Translations under genes and position numbers: made by a program
NCBI GenBank assembly: GCA_017992555.1
Contig: JAGOOK010000006.1
Location: forward strand, 1 to 52,768
Origin: Caldisericia bacterium
GTDB lineage: Bacteria; Caldisericota; Caldisericia; JAAYUI01
DNA: 52,768 bases
Reading direction: 5' to 3'
The notes under the pieces: generated by a model
Database searches by the model: none
Seen by the model: the letters and a program-made list of their open reading frames with translations, nothing else
What the model was told of the DNA's origin: nothing
In this document: positions 32,418 to 40,759 of the stretch, one piece after another
Layout of the letters: every line of letters starts with the position of its first letter
Numbering within the stretch: position 1 is the stretch's first letter

Positions 32418-33662
32418 ATGCCAAAAGGCGAATCCAGCTATTTCGGTTTTGGGAGGGAGACGCAGTTTGCAGAGCCTGTGGCACCGGACAATTTCTGGAA
32501 GGTGTTATCCTGCAATGTCAGCTGGGGCAGGGACATGTCAAAAAGGTTCCTGATAGGCAACTCGGCCCAGCAATCGGAGATGGTCCAGAAGGGCTGGACA
32601 CAAAAAGGAGATATAACGCTTGATGCAAATCCTGTTGCCACTGGCCAAATATTGTATTGGCTCTTTGGCCAGGACAGCGTGGCGGCTGTGCCGGAGGCAA
32701 AATCTGGAGGGGCATCAACAACGCTGTCCTCACAGTCACCGGCTGGCGCCACAACGATAGAGGTGGCTTCGGCAGACAGCCTGGCAGTAAACGACTGGGT
32801 GGCCATCGGCACCGGTCAGGTTTGCGAGTTCGCGAAAATTGTCTCTATAAACGGAACAATACTTGGCATCGAGGCAAAAGGGACTTCTGGCGGGCTGGTT
32901 TTTGCCCATGATCTCGGGTCGACGACCGTGGAGAACGTTCCGGATATTGCCTACAAACACACTTTCAGCCAGTCAGGGACGGTGCCCAGCCAGACATGGG
33001 AGCTTGATCTTGGTGCCCCCGACGGGCACTCTGCCGCCAGGTTCTCCGGTATGATGACAGAAAGTTGCTCAATCTCGATGCTGCCTGCAGAACCAGTCTC
33101 TATTTCTGCCTCATTTGTTGGCTCAAAGATGTCTGCCCACAACACGAGGGCGACACCGGTTTATCAGGAATACGAGTCCTTCAAGCCTGCCGGCTCATCA
33201 ATCACGATTGAGGGAACACCCAAAACGTCTCTGGTCAAAAGCCTGAAACTCTCAGTTTCAAACGGACTGGAGGCATCAGAGCGGACGCTTTCCAGTGGTG
33301 CATTTATCTCAAAGGGCAGTGCAGGGACAATATCGGCAGAGCTTGATGCCGAGGCTCTCTTTGAGGACGATGCTGAACTGCAGAGGTTTCTGGGCGGAGA
33401 CGGGGCAGACTACGCGGCAAAGAATGAGACAAAACCTTTTGCCTGTGTGGTTGAGATGCAGGGTTCGCTGATTGGCCCATCATCTGCAATTCCAGGCTCG
33501 CTCAAGGTAACATTGCTAAAGTGCTACATGACCGCGTGCTCCGTGCCGGTCCAGGTCGGCAGAAAAACGGCCCAGAGCTGGAAGGCCAGCGCGACATTCA
33601 GCCAGAGCGATGGTTTTGCCGTAAAAGCAGAGCTTGTTTGTGGAAAGTACAGCTTCCTGTGA
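32418..33662 (+). CDS. Major tail tube protein with inserted beta-domain
   Basis: A 414-residue tail-tube protein. The N-terminus SSYFGFGRETQFAEPVAPDNF and the later GSSITIEGTPKTSLVKSLKLSVSNGLE and LFEDDAELQRFLGG are characteristic of long-tailed phage tube proteins of the class with N-terminal GxGxE. A module at about residues 97-174 (AGATTIEVASADSL, WVAIGTG, LVFAHDLGSTTVE) resembles the one in the capsid protein. Start ATG behind GGGAGG. Its stop overlaps the GTG of the G chaperone gene. The presence of a tube gene and absence of a sheath gene indicate a non-contractile tail. Confidence 0.85.
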   Translation: MPKGESSYFGFGRETQFAEPVAPDNFWKVLSCNVSWGRDMSKRFLIGNSAQQSEMVQKGWTQKGDITLDANPVATGQILYWLFGQDSVAAVPEAKSGGASTTLSSQSPAGATTIEVASADSLAVNDWVAIGTGQVCEFAKIVSINGTILGIEAKGTSGGLVFAHDLGSTTVENVPDIAYKHTFSQSGTVPSQTWELDLGAPDGHSAARFSGMMTESCSISMLPAEPVSISASFVGSKMSAHNTRATPVYQEYESFKPAGSSITIEGTPKTSLVKSLKLSVSNGLEASERTLSSGAFISKGSAGTISAELDAEALFEDDAELQRFLGGDGADYAAKNETKPFACVVEMQGSLIGPSSAIPGSLKVTLLKCYMTACSVPVQVGRKTAQSWKASATFSQSDGFAVKAELVCGKYSFL

Positions 33663-33985
33663 GCTACCTCAGGGAAGAGTCGTTTGGCTTTGCCAATTTT
33701 GATGCAAGGGCAGGAAAGGATGACAGGGCCAAGATCCATGGAGTCTCAGTCGGTGAATTCTTGGAGGTCCAGAGATTGCTTGCCGCGACCGAAGGAAGCA
33801 GGTCAGAAAATGTTTTCAGGGCAAACCTCAAGCTCGTTGCCTTTTCGTGCCATGAACTGCAAATAGATGGCAGGACATTGAAGCCAACCGAGGACGATAT
33901 AGAGGCACTTGATGCACTCTATTATCAGGTCTTGCTTTCAAGGGTGCTGTCTTTCCACGATTTTTCGGAGCAGGCAAAAAACTGA
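33659..33985 (+). CDS. Tail assembly chaperone G
   Basis: A 108-residue protein that starts with GTG overlapping the tube-protein stop (GTGA). It begins SYLREESFGFANFDARAGKDDR, and the C-terminal half is helical (EDDIEALDALYYQVLLSRVLSF). In siphophages the gene between tail tube and tape measure encodes the G chaperone, which coats the tape measure during tail assembly. Its last codons, GCA-AAA-AAC-TGA, contain a perfect -1 slippery heptamer, and a second frame continues for 83 codons. This reproduces the lambda G/GT arrangement. Confidence 0.82.
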   Translation: MSYLREESFGFANFDARAGKDDRAKIHGVSVGEFLEVQRLLAATEGSRSENVFRANLKLVAFSCHELQIDGRTLKPTEDDIEALDALYYQVLLSRVLSFHDFSEQAKN

Positions 33986-34025
33986 CCGAGGAGGCGCTCT
34001 TTGGGATTGATACCGGGGTGCCTCC
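33976..34025 (+). promoter_or_regulatory. Programmed -1 ribosomal frameshift site (G to GT)
   Basis: The slippery heptamer A-AAA-AAC (33976-33982) sits in frame directly before the G stop codon TGA. A Shine-Dalgarno-like CGGAG lies 5 bases upstream (33966-33970). Seven bases after the heptamer a stem GGAGGC (33990-33995) can pair with GCCTCC (34020-34025). These are the three elements of bacterial and phage -1 frameshift signals, placed exactly where tailed phages use them. Confidence 0.78.
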
Positions 34026-34233
34026 CTATATAGGACAAGTTTTGCCTGTCTTGTCGAAAACGCTTGGGCTTGGCTTGTGGCCATCATCCGGGGGGATGCT
34101 TGAGCAGGACTGGATTTTTGTGGAGCTGGCCTGCCTGGTTGGGGAAACCAGGAACAAGAAAGCCAGGCTTTCTGAAAGAAGCACCAGATTGGAACAGGAG
34201 CAAGGGGGGACATGCAGGAAAAGGCAACCATAA
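33982..34233 (+). CDS. T domain of GT tail assembly chaperone (by -1 frameshift)
   Basis: A frame open from 33911 to 34233 with no convincing start of its own; the first in-frame GTG (34018) has no ribosome binding site. Slipping at 33976-33982 would join 83 residues (LTEEALFGIDTGVPPYIG onward) to the 108-residue G protein, giving a GT fusion of 191 residues. The T part runs 22 bases into the tape-measure gene. In lambda the T domain recruits the tail-tube protein to the tape-measure/chaperone complex, and the same role is inferred here. Confidence 0.75.
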   Translation: MTEEALFGIDTGVPPYIGQVLPVLSKTLGLGLWPSSGGMLEQDWIFVELACLVGETRNKKARLSERSTRLEQEQGGTCRKRQP

Positions 34234-36491
34234 CAATTGAGGCAAAAGACCTCGCAACCAGCGAGATCGAAAAGGCAAAAAAATCCCTGGACCTGCTTGC
34301 CTCTTCGGCCGAGGAGGCAAGCGAAAAGGCCCGGGAGGCTCAAAAGGTCTGGGAGGAAGCAGGGGAATCACTGGACAAGCTTTCCGAGACATTCGGGGGG
34401 CTTGATGAAAACCTGAAAAGGCAGGGCGACAGGCTCCTTGGGACAGCTCAGGAGATCGGGTCAAATTTTGGAAGAAACCTTTGCAATTCTGTGGCCCTGT
34501 CCACTTCGCCCATTCCGGCAATGATGGCAGGGCTTGGGGCAAACTCTGCAAAGATGTTTGCGCAGGGGCTCCTTTCCGGGCTCTCCGAGGTCGAGAGCGC
34601 CGCAAGCTCCATAGCTTCGGTAATCTCCGATTTTCTCGAACTGCATTCCCCCGCCAGGCTTGGGCCGCTTTCAAAAGAGGACCCGACCAACTGGACAAAG
34701 CGCCTTGCAAAGATGCTGGAACAGGGCCTTTTGAGCGGTGAAGACTTCCTTCGCGGGTCATCAGAGAGGGTGGCCCAGGCGCTTTTTGACGGGTTTTCTT
34801 CCCTCCCTTCAAGGCTTGCCGGCATTGCAGAAGGGATCACCAGCTCATTTTCCGTCCTGAGATCTGCGCCGCAGGGCGAAAAATTTGGCGGTCTCTTTAC
34901 AGATGGACTGAACACATCCATCGATGATATTAAAGAAAACCTTTCCAGGGCGGCGTCATCATACAGAAATGCCAGCGAATTTGATGCCATGTTCTCGGTG
35001 CTGACAACGTCTCTGGGTGGAGGAGGCAAGCAGGGTGCTTTCCCTGCATGGGCGACTAAATACCTTTCAAGATCGGGGCAGGTCACCGATGCAGAGATTT
35101 CCGAGCTGGATTCAAAATGGCGCGATTACGGCTGGTTTGGTGAGGGAACAGCCCTTCCCGAAACAAGGGAAGAATGGGAGAAGGCAAGGCAAAAAGAGGG
35201 CCTTCAAGGACCTCCGCTTGATCCATTTGGCGCTGGTGAGCTTGGGGCAAAAAACATGCTTGACTGGCTCTGGGAGGGCAAAAGTGGCCAAAGAAACTGG
35301 GACCTTTCGCTTAAAAAGCCGTGGTTTGCGATGCTCAACTACATCAAGTATCTGTCAGGCTTCAAGAAGAGCGATTCATACCAAGTTCCTGATGACCTGA
35401 AGGATACCGGGTTTGGCAAACTGCTCGAAGGTTCTTCTGCCGATGTTTCCGGCCTTCCATCAAACATAGTTGGCAATGATCTTTTCAAGGCCCTGGCGCC
35501 AAAGATGACGCTTGCTGATCTGGAGAAGCTTTACTGGGGTTCACCAATCGGATTGGGGCTGACGCAGGGTCCAGTGGGGCAGGCAGACAAGCTACTTCCA
35601 ATAAGGGAATTTCTTGCAAAATACAATGGAAAAATCAACAATTCGGCGCTAGACAGGGCCCAAAAGGAGCTTGGGATAGGGTTTGACTACAACCTTGGTT
35701 TTTTGAAGGAGATCCTGTTTGACCAGAATGGCTCGCCAAACACCACTATTGACCCTGTCTCCGAAGGGTCATCGAGATTGAAATCTGCCTATGAGATAGG
35801 CCAGAGGCTGTATGGCATGCTCTCCAATGCCGAAGGAACAAGCGCATGGCAGTATGATGTTTCTGGGAAGAACGCCTATTTGAAAGAACTGTTTGATTCA
35901 CTTGGCATAAAAAAAGATGGAAAAACCTGGTCACAGATGGCACCAAGGGAGGGCGAAGGACTCTGGGGTGGGGCCAATCTTGAGCAGGTGAATCTTGTCA
36001 ATTCCCTTGTCAGTTCAGGGTCATCATTCGAGGATGCCGTTTCAGAGGCCGCAAACGAACTGTTCAGGCAGGCTGTGTCGGCCAGGCAGGAGGAGCTGGG
36101 CAAGGGCAAGGCCAATCCTGCGCTTTATGGCGGATGGGCAGGCACTGACTACTGGAAACTGGTTGATCCGGCATGGATTGCGACCCATGGCTCCGAGGCT
36201 TCGACCCTGACAACAAAATACCTTGACGATGTCGTATTGTCAAAGCTCTTTTACCAGACGGGAAACATCGACCTGACAAGTACCTTGGGCGAGGGAAAAC
36301 CATGGCAACCAGACAGTGGCTACGGGGTGGGCATGCAAACTGGCGCCGGGAAGATTGAAATCAACCAGACATTCAATCTCGATCTCGGTGGCTACGAAGG
36401 AGACATATCCTCGCTTGCCAGGGAGATTGCCCAGCAAACGGTCATTGAAGCCCAGAAAGCCCTTCTGGAGCTCGTGAATTTCAGGGGGTAG
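34212..36491 (+). CDS. Tail tape measure protein
   Basis: The longest gene of the cluster, 759 residues, directly behind the G/GT genes. Start ATG with GGGGG upstream. It opens with a coiled coil (SEIEKAKKSLDLLASSAEEASEKAREAQ) and contains the motif HSPARLGPLS near residue 147 that occurs in many tape measures. It ends with NQTFNLDLGGYEGDISSLAREIAQQTVIEAQKAL, also typical. At about 0.15 nm per residue it would specify a tail of roughly 110 nm (inference). The middle part is not strongly helical and has no recognisable lytic domain. Confidence 0.85.
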   Translation: MQEKATITIEAKDLATSEIEKAKKSLDLLASSAEEASEKAREAQKVWEEAGESLDKLSETFGGLDENLKRQGDRLLGTAQEIGSNFGRNLCNSVALSTSPIPAMMAGLGANSAKMFAQGLLSGLSEVESAASSIASVISDFLELHSPARLGPLSKEDPTNWTKRLAKMLEQGLLSGEDFLRGSSERVAQALFDGFSSLPSRLAGIAEGITSSFSVLRSAPQGEKFGGLFTDGLNTSIDDIKENLSRAASSYRNASEFDAMFSVLTTSLGGGGKQGAFPAWATKYLSRSGQVTDAEISELDSKWRDYGWFGEGTALPETREEWEKARQKEGLQGPPLDPFGAGELGAKNMLDWLWEGKSGQRNWDLSLKKPWFAMLNYIKYLSGFKKSDSYQVPDDLKDTGFGKLLEGSSADVSGLPSNIVGNDLFKALAPKMTLADLEKLYWGSPIGLGLTQGPVGQADKLLPIREFLAKYNGKINNSALDRAQKELGIGFDYNLGFLKEILFDQNGSPNTTIDPVSEGSSRLKSAYEIGQRLYGMLSNAEGTSAWQYDVSGKNAYLKELFDSLGIKKDGKTWSQMAPREGEGLWGGANLEQVNLVNSLVSSGSSFEDAVSEAANELFRQAVSARQEELGKGKANPALYGGWAGTDYWKLVDPAWIATHGSEASTLTTKYLDDVVLSKLFYQTGNIDLTSTLGEGKPWQPDSGYGVGMQTGAGKIEINQTFNLDLGGYEGDISSLAREIAQQTVIEAQKALLELVNFRG

Positions 36492-36494
36492 ACG

Positions 36495-38162
36495 ATGTTC
36501 TGCGGCATATCAAGGGTTGAAACGGGCAATCAGGACATAACAGACCTTGTTGCCTCGATAAAAATAACCGAGGCTTATGGCGAACCGTCGTCCTGCACGA
36601 TCGAGACTGTTCTGCTTCGGACGGATCAGGTCCCACAATATCAGCCTTTTTGCCAGATAGGTGTTTTTGGTGAGAGCGGAGAGGTGGTTTTTGGCGGGAG
36701 GTGCGACGGGGTGCCCAAAAAAGAGGAAACACCTCTTGGCACAAGGCTGGTTTTTGAGGCAAGGGACTGGTCTGCCGAGTGCAAACATCGGATGGTCAAC
36801 GAGCACTATATGGAGTGGATGGCATCTGACATCTACAAGTCTCTTGTGGCCAAATATCTTCCCGGACATACGACTGATCTGGTCAGGGACTGTGATGACA
36901 CTGTTTCGGTGAAGTTCAATGGACAGAGTGTTGAGCAGTGCTTCAAAACACTCTGCGATTTTACGGGATGGGTGTTTCGCGTTTCACCGCAGAAAATCCA
37001 CTATTTTGGCCCAGCATTTCTGGAGCACCTCCAGGTCACGATAAGAGATCCGCACTGCGACATGTCAAAAGGGCAGACAACGCCTTTCGAGCCTGATTAT
37101 TCCACGCTTGCAAACAGGGTTTGGGTTGAGGGTGGGGAAGGCGATGCGGAGAATTTTACAAAGCAGTATATTCTTTCCTCCGAGTTGCCAGACACGCCTG
37201 ACCCGAACATCTGCACGCTTTATCCATTTGCTTTTCCGATATGGTACAAGTGCTCCAGCCTTTCAGTCTATGCAGTGTTTGATTCTGGCGACGGTTTGCT
37301 TGAGAAAGGCAGCCTTGTCCTGCTTGATTGCGACACGGACGGTCTTTCTGTGAAGAATTCTGTTGTAAAGACCAACGAGCCGCTGGACACAAAGCCAGCC
37401 CTGTCGTCCCTCATTTTGCATGATGAGGCTGACACAAACCTTCCTGGGACATTCTCCTCGGACCACAAGATTACAGTCAGTTTCGATGCCCTGTATTGTC
37501 CAGATGCGACAGCAGGGGCCCAGGGTGGATGGGTATATCTGAGCAGGAGCGTCAAGGAGGCCAAGGGCCTCCTCGGCTTCATGGTCAAATACAGAAGAAA
37601 GCTCAAAATAAGCTATGTTTCCGAAGCAGACGAGGAGTCGGTTGGAAAGTATGGCGTCCAGATAGACCTGCCAAAGGTCACCAAGCCTGCAATAAAAGAC
37701 TGGGCGATACTTTACAAATATGCCGACTACCTTCTTTCATCCCACAAAGACCCGCCAAGGAAGGGCAAGGCCACCGTGTACCGGTACAAGGGCGGGCAAA
37801 TGGTCTATCCGGTGCCTATAAGAGCAGGTGTTGTTGCCGATTTTGAGTTTGATAGGTTTGGGGTATGTGAAGGAGCCAGGATTTCAAGGGTCACACACGA
37901 AATCACGCCAATGCAATGGAGGATGGTTTGCGAGTCCAGCCTCGACCCCAATCTCTACGCCAGCCTGCTTGCCGATGTCATCAAGAGGCTTGCCCAGCTT
38001 GAGCAGGAGGCGTCTGAAGGAGACATCATCAATGCGGCATCGGGGCTTTCTTCCGGGGCTGGGGTGATGGATTTTGCGCCGTCAATAAAGAGTTTTCTGC
38101 CCAAAAACGACTATGGCTTTGGTGAGTCGCTTTTTGGGGCGTGCGAATGGGAGGGACAATGA
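36495..38162 (+). CDS. Tail hub / tip protein
   Basis: A 555-residue protein right after the tape measure, start ATG behind AGGGGGT. It begins FCGISRVETGNQDITDLVASIKI. The segments GEPSSCTIET, FGESGEVVFGGRCDGVPKK and LVFEARDWSAECKHRMVNE resemble the gp27/phage-late-control-D type hub domains that close the tail tube, and CFKTLCDFTGWVFRVSPQKIHYFG fits the second hub barrel. Many cysteines are present. It overlaps the next gene by 4 bases (ATGA). The hub assignment rests on gene order and these general similarities. Confidence 0.72.
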   Translation: MFCGISRVETGNQDITDLVASIKITEAYGEPSSCTIETVLLRTDQVPQYQPFCQIGVFGESGEVVFGGRCDGVPKKEETPLGTRLVFEARDWSAECKHRMVNEHYMEWMASDIYKSLVAKYLPGHTTDLVRDCDDTVSVKFNGQSVEQCFKTLCDFTGWVFRVSPQKIHYFGPAFLEHLQVTIRDPHCDMSKGQTTPFEPDYSTLANRVWVEGGEGDAENFTKQYILSSELPDTPDPNICTLYPFAFPIWYKCSSLSVYAVFDSGDGLLEKGSLVLLDCDTDGLSVKNSVVKTNEPLDTKPALSSLILHDEADTNLPGTFSSDHKITVSFDALYCPDATAGAQGGWVYLSRSVKEAKGLLGFMVKYRRKLKISYVSEADEESVGKYGVQIDLPKVTKPAIKDWAILYKYADYLLSSHKDPPRKGKATVYRYKGGQMVYPVPIRAGVVADFEFDRFGVCEGARISRVTHEITPMQWRMVCESSLDPNLYASLLADVIKRLAQLEQEASEGDIINAASGLSSGAGVMDFAPSIKSFLPKNDYGFGESLFGACEWEGQ

Positions 38163-38650
38163 GAGAATGGCTGGAAAACATCAGGCAGGCCATTGGAGAG
38201 GTCTCCGGCGAGGCAGGCGCATATTTTGCGCTGAAGGGGAGGCTCCACGGAAGAGTGACAATTGGCGATCAGACAAGGGAAAATACTGTAACAGATGCCG
38301 GAATAAGGGCCATCGCGAGGGCACTTTGCTCTCCAGTCAGGCAATCGGGCAGGACGCTCTCACCGGTTTTCAGGATCGAGTGGTTTGCGGCATCCACCTC
38401 TGCAACACCGCCAACACCAAAAGACACAACGCTTGGCGGGAGCGTTTCATTGAGGAGCGTGGAGCAGGTGGACGCATTGGGAAAGAAACTTGTGGTGACC
38501 AACTTTATTGGCCAGCCGGAGTTCAATTTCACATGGCGCAAGGCCGGGCTGCTCCTTACTGATAGCACAGTGTTTGCGCTTTGCGGTGTTTATGAGCCAA
38601 AGACCGACCAGGTGAGCAAAACCGTTGTCTGGGAAATAGAGTTTTCATGA
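38159..38650 (+). CDS. Tail-tip/fibre-associated protein
   Basis: A 163-residue protein whose ATG overlaps the hub stop and follows GGGAGGG. It has a short N-terminal helix, then RENTVTDAGIRAIARALCSP, a stretch with PPTPKDTTLGGSVSLRS and VTNFIGQPEFNFTWRKAGLLL. This order (T-x-AG..IA, P..DT.LG, then ..AGL) is shared by many small phage tail-tip and fibre N-terminal proteins that attach receptor-binding parts. The function is inferred from that pattern and location. Confidence 0.6.
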   Translation: MREWLENIRQAIGEVSGEAGAYFALKGRLHGRVTIGDQTRENTVTDAGIRAIARALCSPVRQSGRTLSPVFRIEWFAASTSATPPTPKDTTLGGSVSLRSVEQVDALGKKLVVTNFIGQPEFNFTWRKAGLLLTDSTVFALCGVYEPKTDQVSKTVVWEIEFS

Positions 38651-38660
38651 GGGAGGGAAA

Positions 38661-39944
38661 ATGTTGCCTTCAAGACCAAAGATACAGCCGGTAAAGGGTG
38701 GAGCAAACAGGGACCCGGTGAGTGCAGGGTGGGGGAATGGCATTTTATCGGAACTCCACCTGCCGCAGGAGAGGGTCTATTTTGATTACCAGGAGGTTGG
38801 ACCCATTGAGGTGGATGGCAGAAAAGTGACTTTTGAGAGCGTTTTTGCAAAATCATATTCCGATTTTGGCCCAAACTCCTTTCATGCATCGGGGTCGGTT
38901 ATGGAACAGGGGCAGGCCTCGGAATTGCTCCTCTCGTGTGACTCCTTCTACTCCTACCTGGTAAACGAAGAGCAGCTCTCGACTGAGGACTGGACGACCC
39001 TCAAGTCGGTGCATGGTGACTGGCTCCGGGAGCCTGTGACTGTTGTGACAGTCAATGGCACCATCATCGGTGAAGCAGAGTATTCGATTGATTATGGCAA
39101 TGGCACCATTGTTTTTCCGCAAAAGATCAGGGGGAATGCACATCTGGTTTCACAGGCGCAGGCCGGCGCAATATCAATTGTTGTCGATGATGTGGTTGGG
39201 TTTTCTCCTGGAGACATGGCTGTTATTAGAGGTGAGACGACCTCACAGGATGAAGTGGTCATTGTCCAGTCTGTTATTTTGCCGAACACGATAACACTTT
39301 CCGGGGCACTGTCGTTTTCTCATGCCACAGGCAAACAGATTGAGGAAATGGCGCCGGTTGTTAGGGCGACATACCGCTACATCGAGCAGCACCTCTCGCT
39401 GTATGAGTTCAATCCTCCAAACCCGGCAGGGCCGCAGGCCATGATGCCTGCAATGTCTCATGAATTCTGCGAAACAGGCGACACCGGTCTTGGAATCCTG
39501 CGTCTCAAGAACCCGATCTTTGACTCCTGGACCGGAAGCATGCCGGACGGATGGGCAACTGGTGGCCTCGGTGCCTTGCAGACAGCGAAGGGCCAGGGGA
39601 TTCTGGGTGATTTTTCCCTGAGATTGACAGCGACCCCAAACACTGGTTGGAGCTATTGCCACCAGACACATCCAGGCACGCATTCCGGAAACATCACATT
39701 TTCTTGCTGGGTGCGCACCGACCAGACGGCAAAGATAGAAATAGTGCTATCTGGAGCACCAGCAGTTTCAACATGCCTTGACTGCAGGGCAGGGCAGGTT
39801 GCTGAGACATTCAAAGACAAATGGGTCAGGCTCTCGGTTTCCGTCCAGGGGCAGGGCCCCTTTGAAGTCAGGCTGTATGCCCAGTTGTCAGAGAATGATG
39901 GTGGAACGGCGAGCTTCGATGGTTGTTGCCTGCTTGTCAAATAG
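38661..39944 (+). CDS. Tail fibre-like protein with shared module and lectin-like C-terminus
   Basis: A 427-residue protein, start ATG behind GGGAGGG. Residues about 158-230 (AGAISIVVDDVVGF, GDMAVIRG, ALSFSHATGKQI) are a third, more divergent copy of the beta-module found in the capsid and tube proteins. The C-terminal ~145 residues (NPIFDSWTGSMPDGWAT, then SLRLTATPN, TFSCWVRTD, WVRLSVSVQ and GTASFDGCCLL) look like a CBM4/9-type carbohydrate-binding jelly roll. The protein therefore probably binds cell-surface glycans at the tail tip. Several paired cysteines are in the jelly roll. Confidence 0.72.
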   Translation: MLPSRPKIQPVKGGANRDPVSAGWGNGILSELHLPQERVYFDYQEVGPIEVDGRKVTFESVFAKSYSDFGPNSFHASGSVMEQGQASELLLSCDSFYSYLVNEEQLSTEDWTTLKSVHGDWLREPVTVVTVNGTIIGEAEYSIDYGNGTIVFPQKIRGNAHLVSQAQAGAISIVVDDVVGFSPGDMAVIRGETTSQDEVVIVQSVILPNTITLSGALSFSHATGKQIEEMAPVVRATYRYIEQHLSLYEFNPPNPAGPQAMMPAMSHEFCETGDTGLGILRLKNPIFDSWTGSMPDGWATGGLGALQTAKGQGILGDFSLRLTATPNTGWSYCHQTHPGTHSGNITFSCWVRTDQTAKIEIVLSGAPAVSTCLDCRAGQVAETFKDKWVRLSVSVQGQGPFEVRLYAQLSENDGGTASFDGCCLLVK

Positions 39945-39953
39945 GGAGGGAAA

Positions 39954-40034
39954 ATGAACCTGCTTTATGTCACAGTATTCCTGTCAGCCATTTTCTGCCT
40001 GTCAGGGATTTTCATCATGCCAGGGGGCGTCTGA
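39954..40034 (+). CDS. 26-aa single-helix membrane microprotein
   Basis: The ATG at 39954 follows an excellent Shine-Dalgarno GGGAGGG. The frame encodes 26 residues, almost all of it one hydrophobic helix (NLLYVTVFLSAIFCLSGIF), and ends in TGATG, overlapping the next start by one base. The strong site and the coupling argue that it is translated. It could be a lysis-related or membrane-docking peptide; no homolog was recognised. Confidence 0.55.
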   Translation: MNLLYVTVFLSAIFCLSGIFIMPGGV

Positions 40035-40759
40035 TGGCACTGCCGCCTGCTATATGCCAGATAATTTCCGAGGCGCAGAGATTGTACAATAATGCCTTTT
40101 CCCAGATGGACGAGACGGATGATGACAGCCTTGCCCTCGACCTCGAAAAGAAGTTTGACGATTTTGCGCTCTCGCTTGACGCGCTCCTTGTCGACCTCTC
40201 CCAGACACTTCAGGCTACATCAAGAGAAATAAGCGATCTGGTGAACCCGAACCAGTTGCCGATGTACCTGCACCTTGATGCGCACATTCCGGCAAGATCG
40301 GCTGGCTATCCGGAGCAGGCGTTGCCTGATTCTGGCCCCATTGCCAGTTTCTACAAGGGAAAGGGCAAAATACACTGCCTGGGGCTTGCAGGGTCGTATG
40401 TCCCTCAGTCAGTGAAACTCATTATAAGACAGTACGATGAGGAGATGAACCAGACGAGAGAAAAAACCATCTGTCAGGTGCCGGTTTGCCACAATGGCTC
40501 GCCACCGCCTGCATCCTTGCATGTTATTCCTTCGCCATTCTGGGCCTCATATTGCTGGATGAACACCCCGGAATTCCCGCACATGGTCTCGCACGCCTCG
40601 TGCGCACTGCCATATTTTGAACTGTTTGGCTACGCCAGCCCGACCACATACACTCATTTTCTGGTCGAGGCAACACCGGCAAACGTCTTCTGGTCGGCAG
40701 GGATCGCATTCGAGTCCCAGTACCAGCACGACAGCGTATACTTTGGGGAGGGCCTGTGA
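40034..40759 (+). CDS. Particle protein of unknown function
   Basis: A 241-residue protein starting at an ATG that overlaps the stop of the 26-aa ORF. The first ~80 residues are helical and acidic (LYNNAFSQMDETDDDSLALDLEKKFDDFAL), and the remainder is beta-rich with several Cys, Trp and Tyr (PSPFWASYCWMNTPEFPHMVSHASCALPYFELFG). No family was recognised. It overlaps the next gene by 4 bases (GTGA), placing it firmly in the tail-tip/lysis end of the operon; a structural or adhesion role is likely but unproven. Confidence 0.6.
   Translation: MALPPAICQIISEAQRLYNNAFSQMDETDDDSLALDLEKKFDDFALSLDALLVDLSQTLQATSREISDLVNPNQLPMYLHLDAHIPARSAGYPEQALPDSGPIASFYKGKGKIHCLGLAGSYVPQSVKLIIRQYDEEMNQTREKTICQVPVCHNGSPPPASLHVIPSPFWASYCWMNTPEFPHMVSHASCALPYFELFGYASPTTYTHFLVEATPANVFWSAGIAFESQYQHDSVYFGEGL

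Noticed and set aside
34084-34812. Long minus-strand open frame opposite the tape-measure gene
   Set aside because: An antisense shadow produced by codon bias; no start signal or domain, and the plus-strand frame is a clear phage gene.
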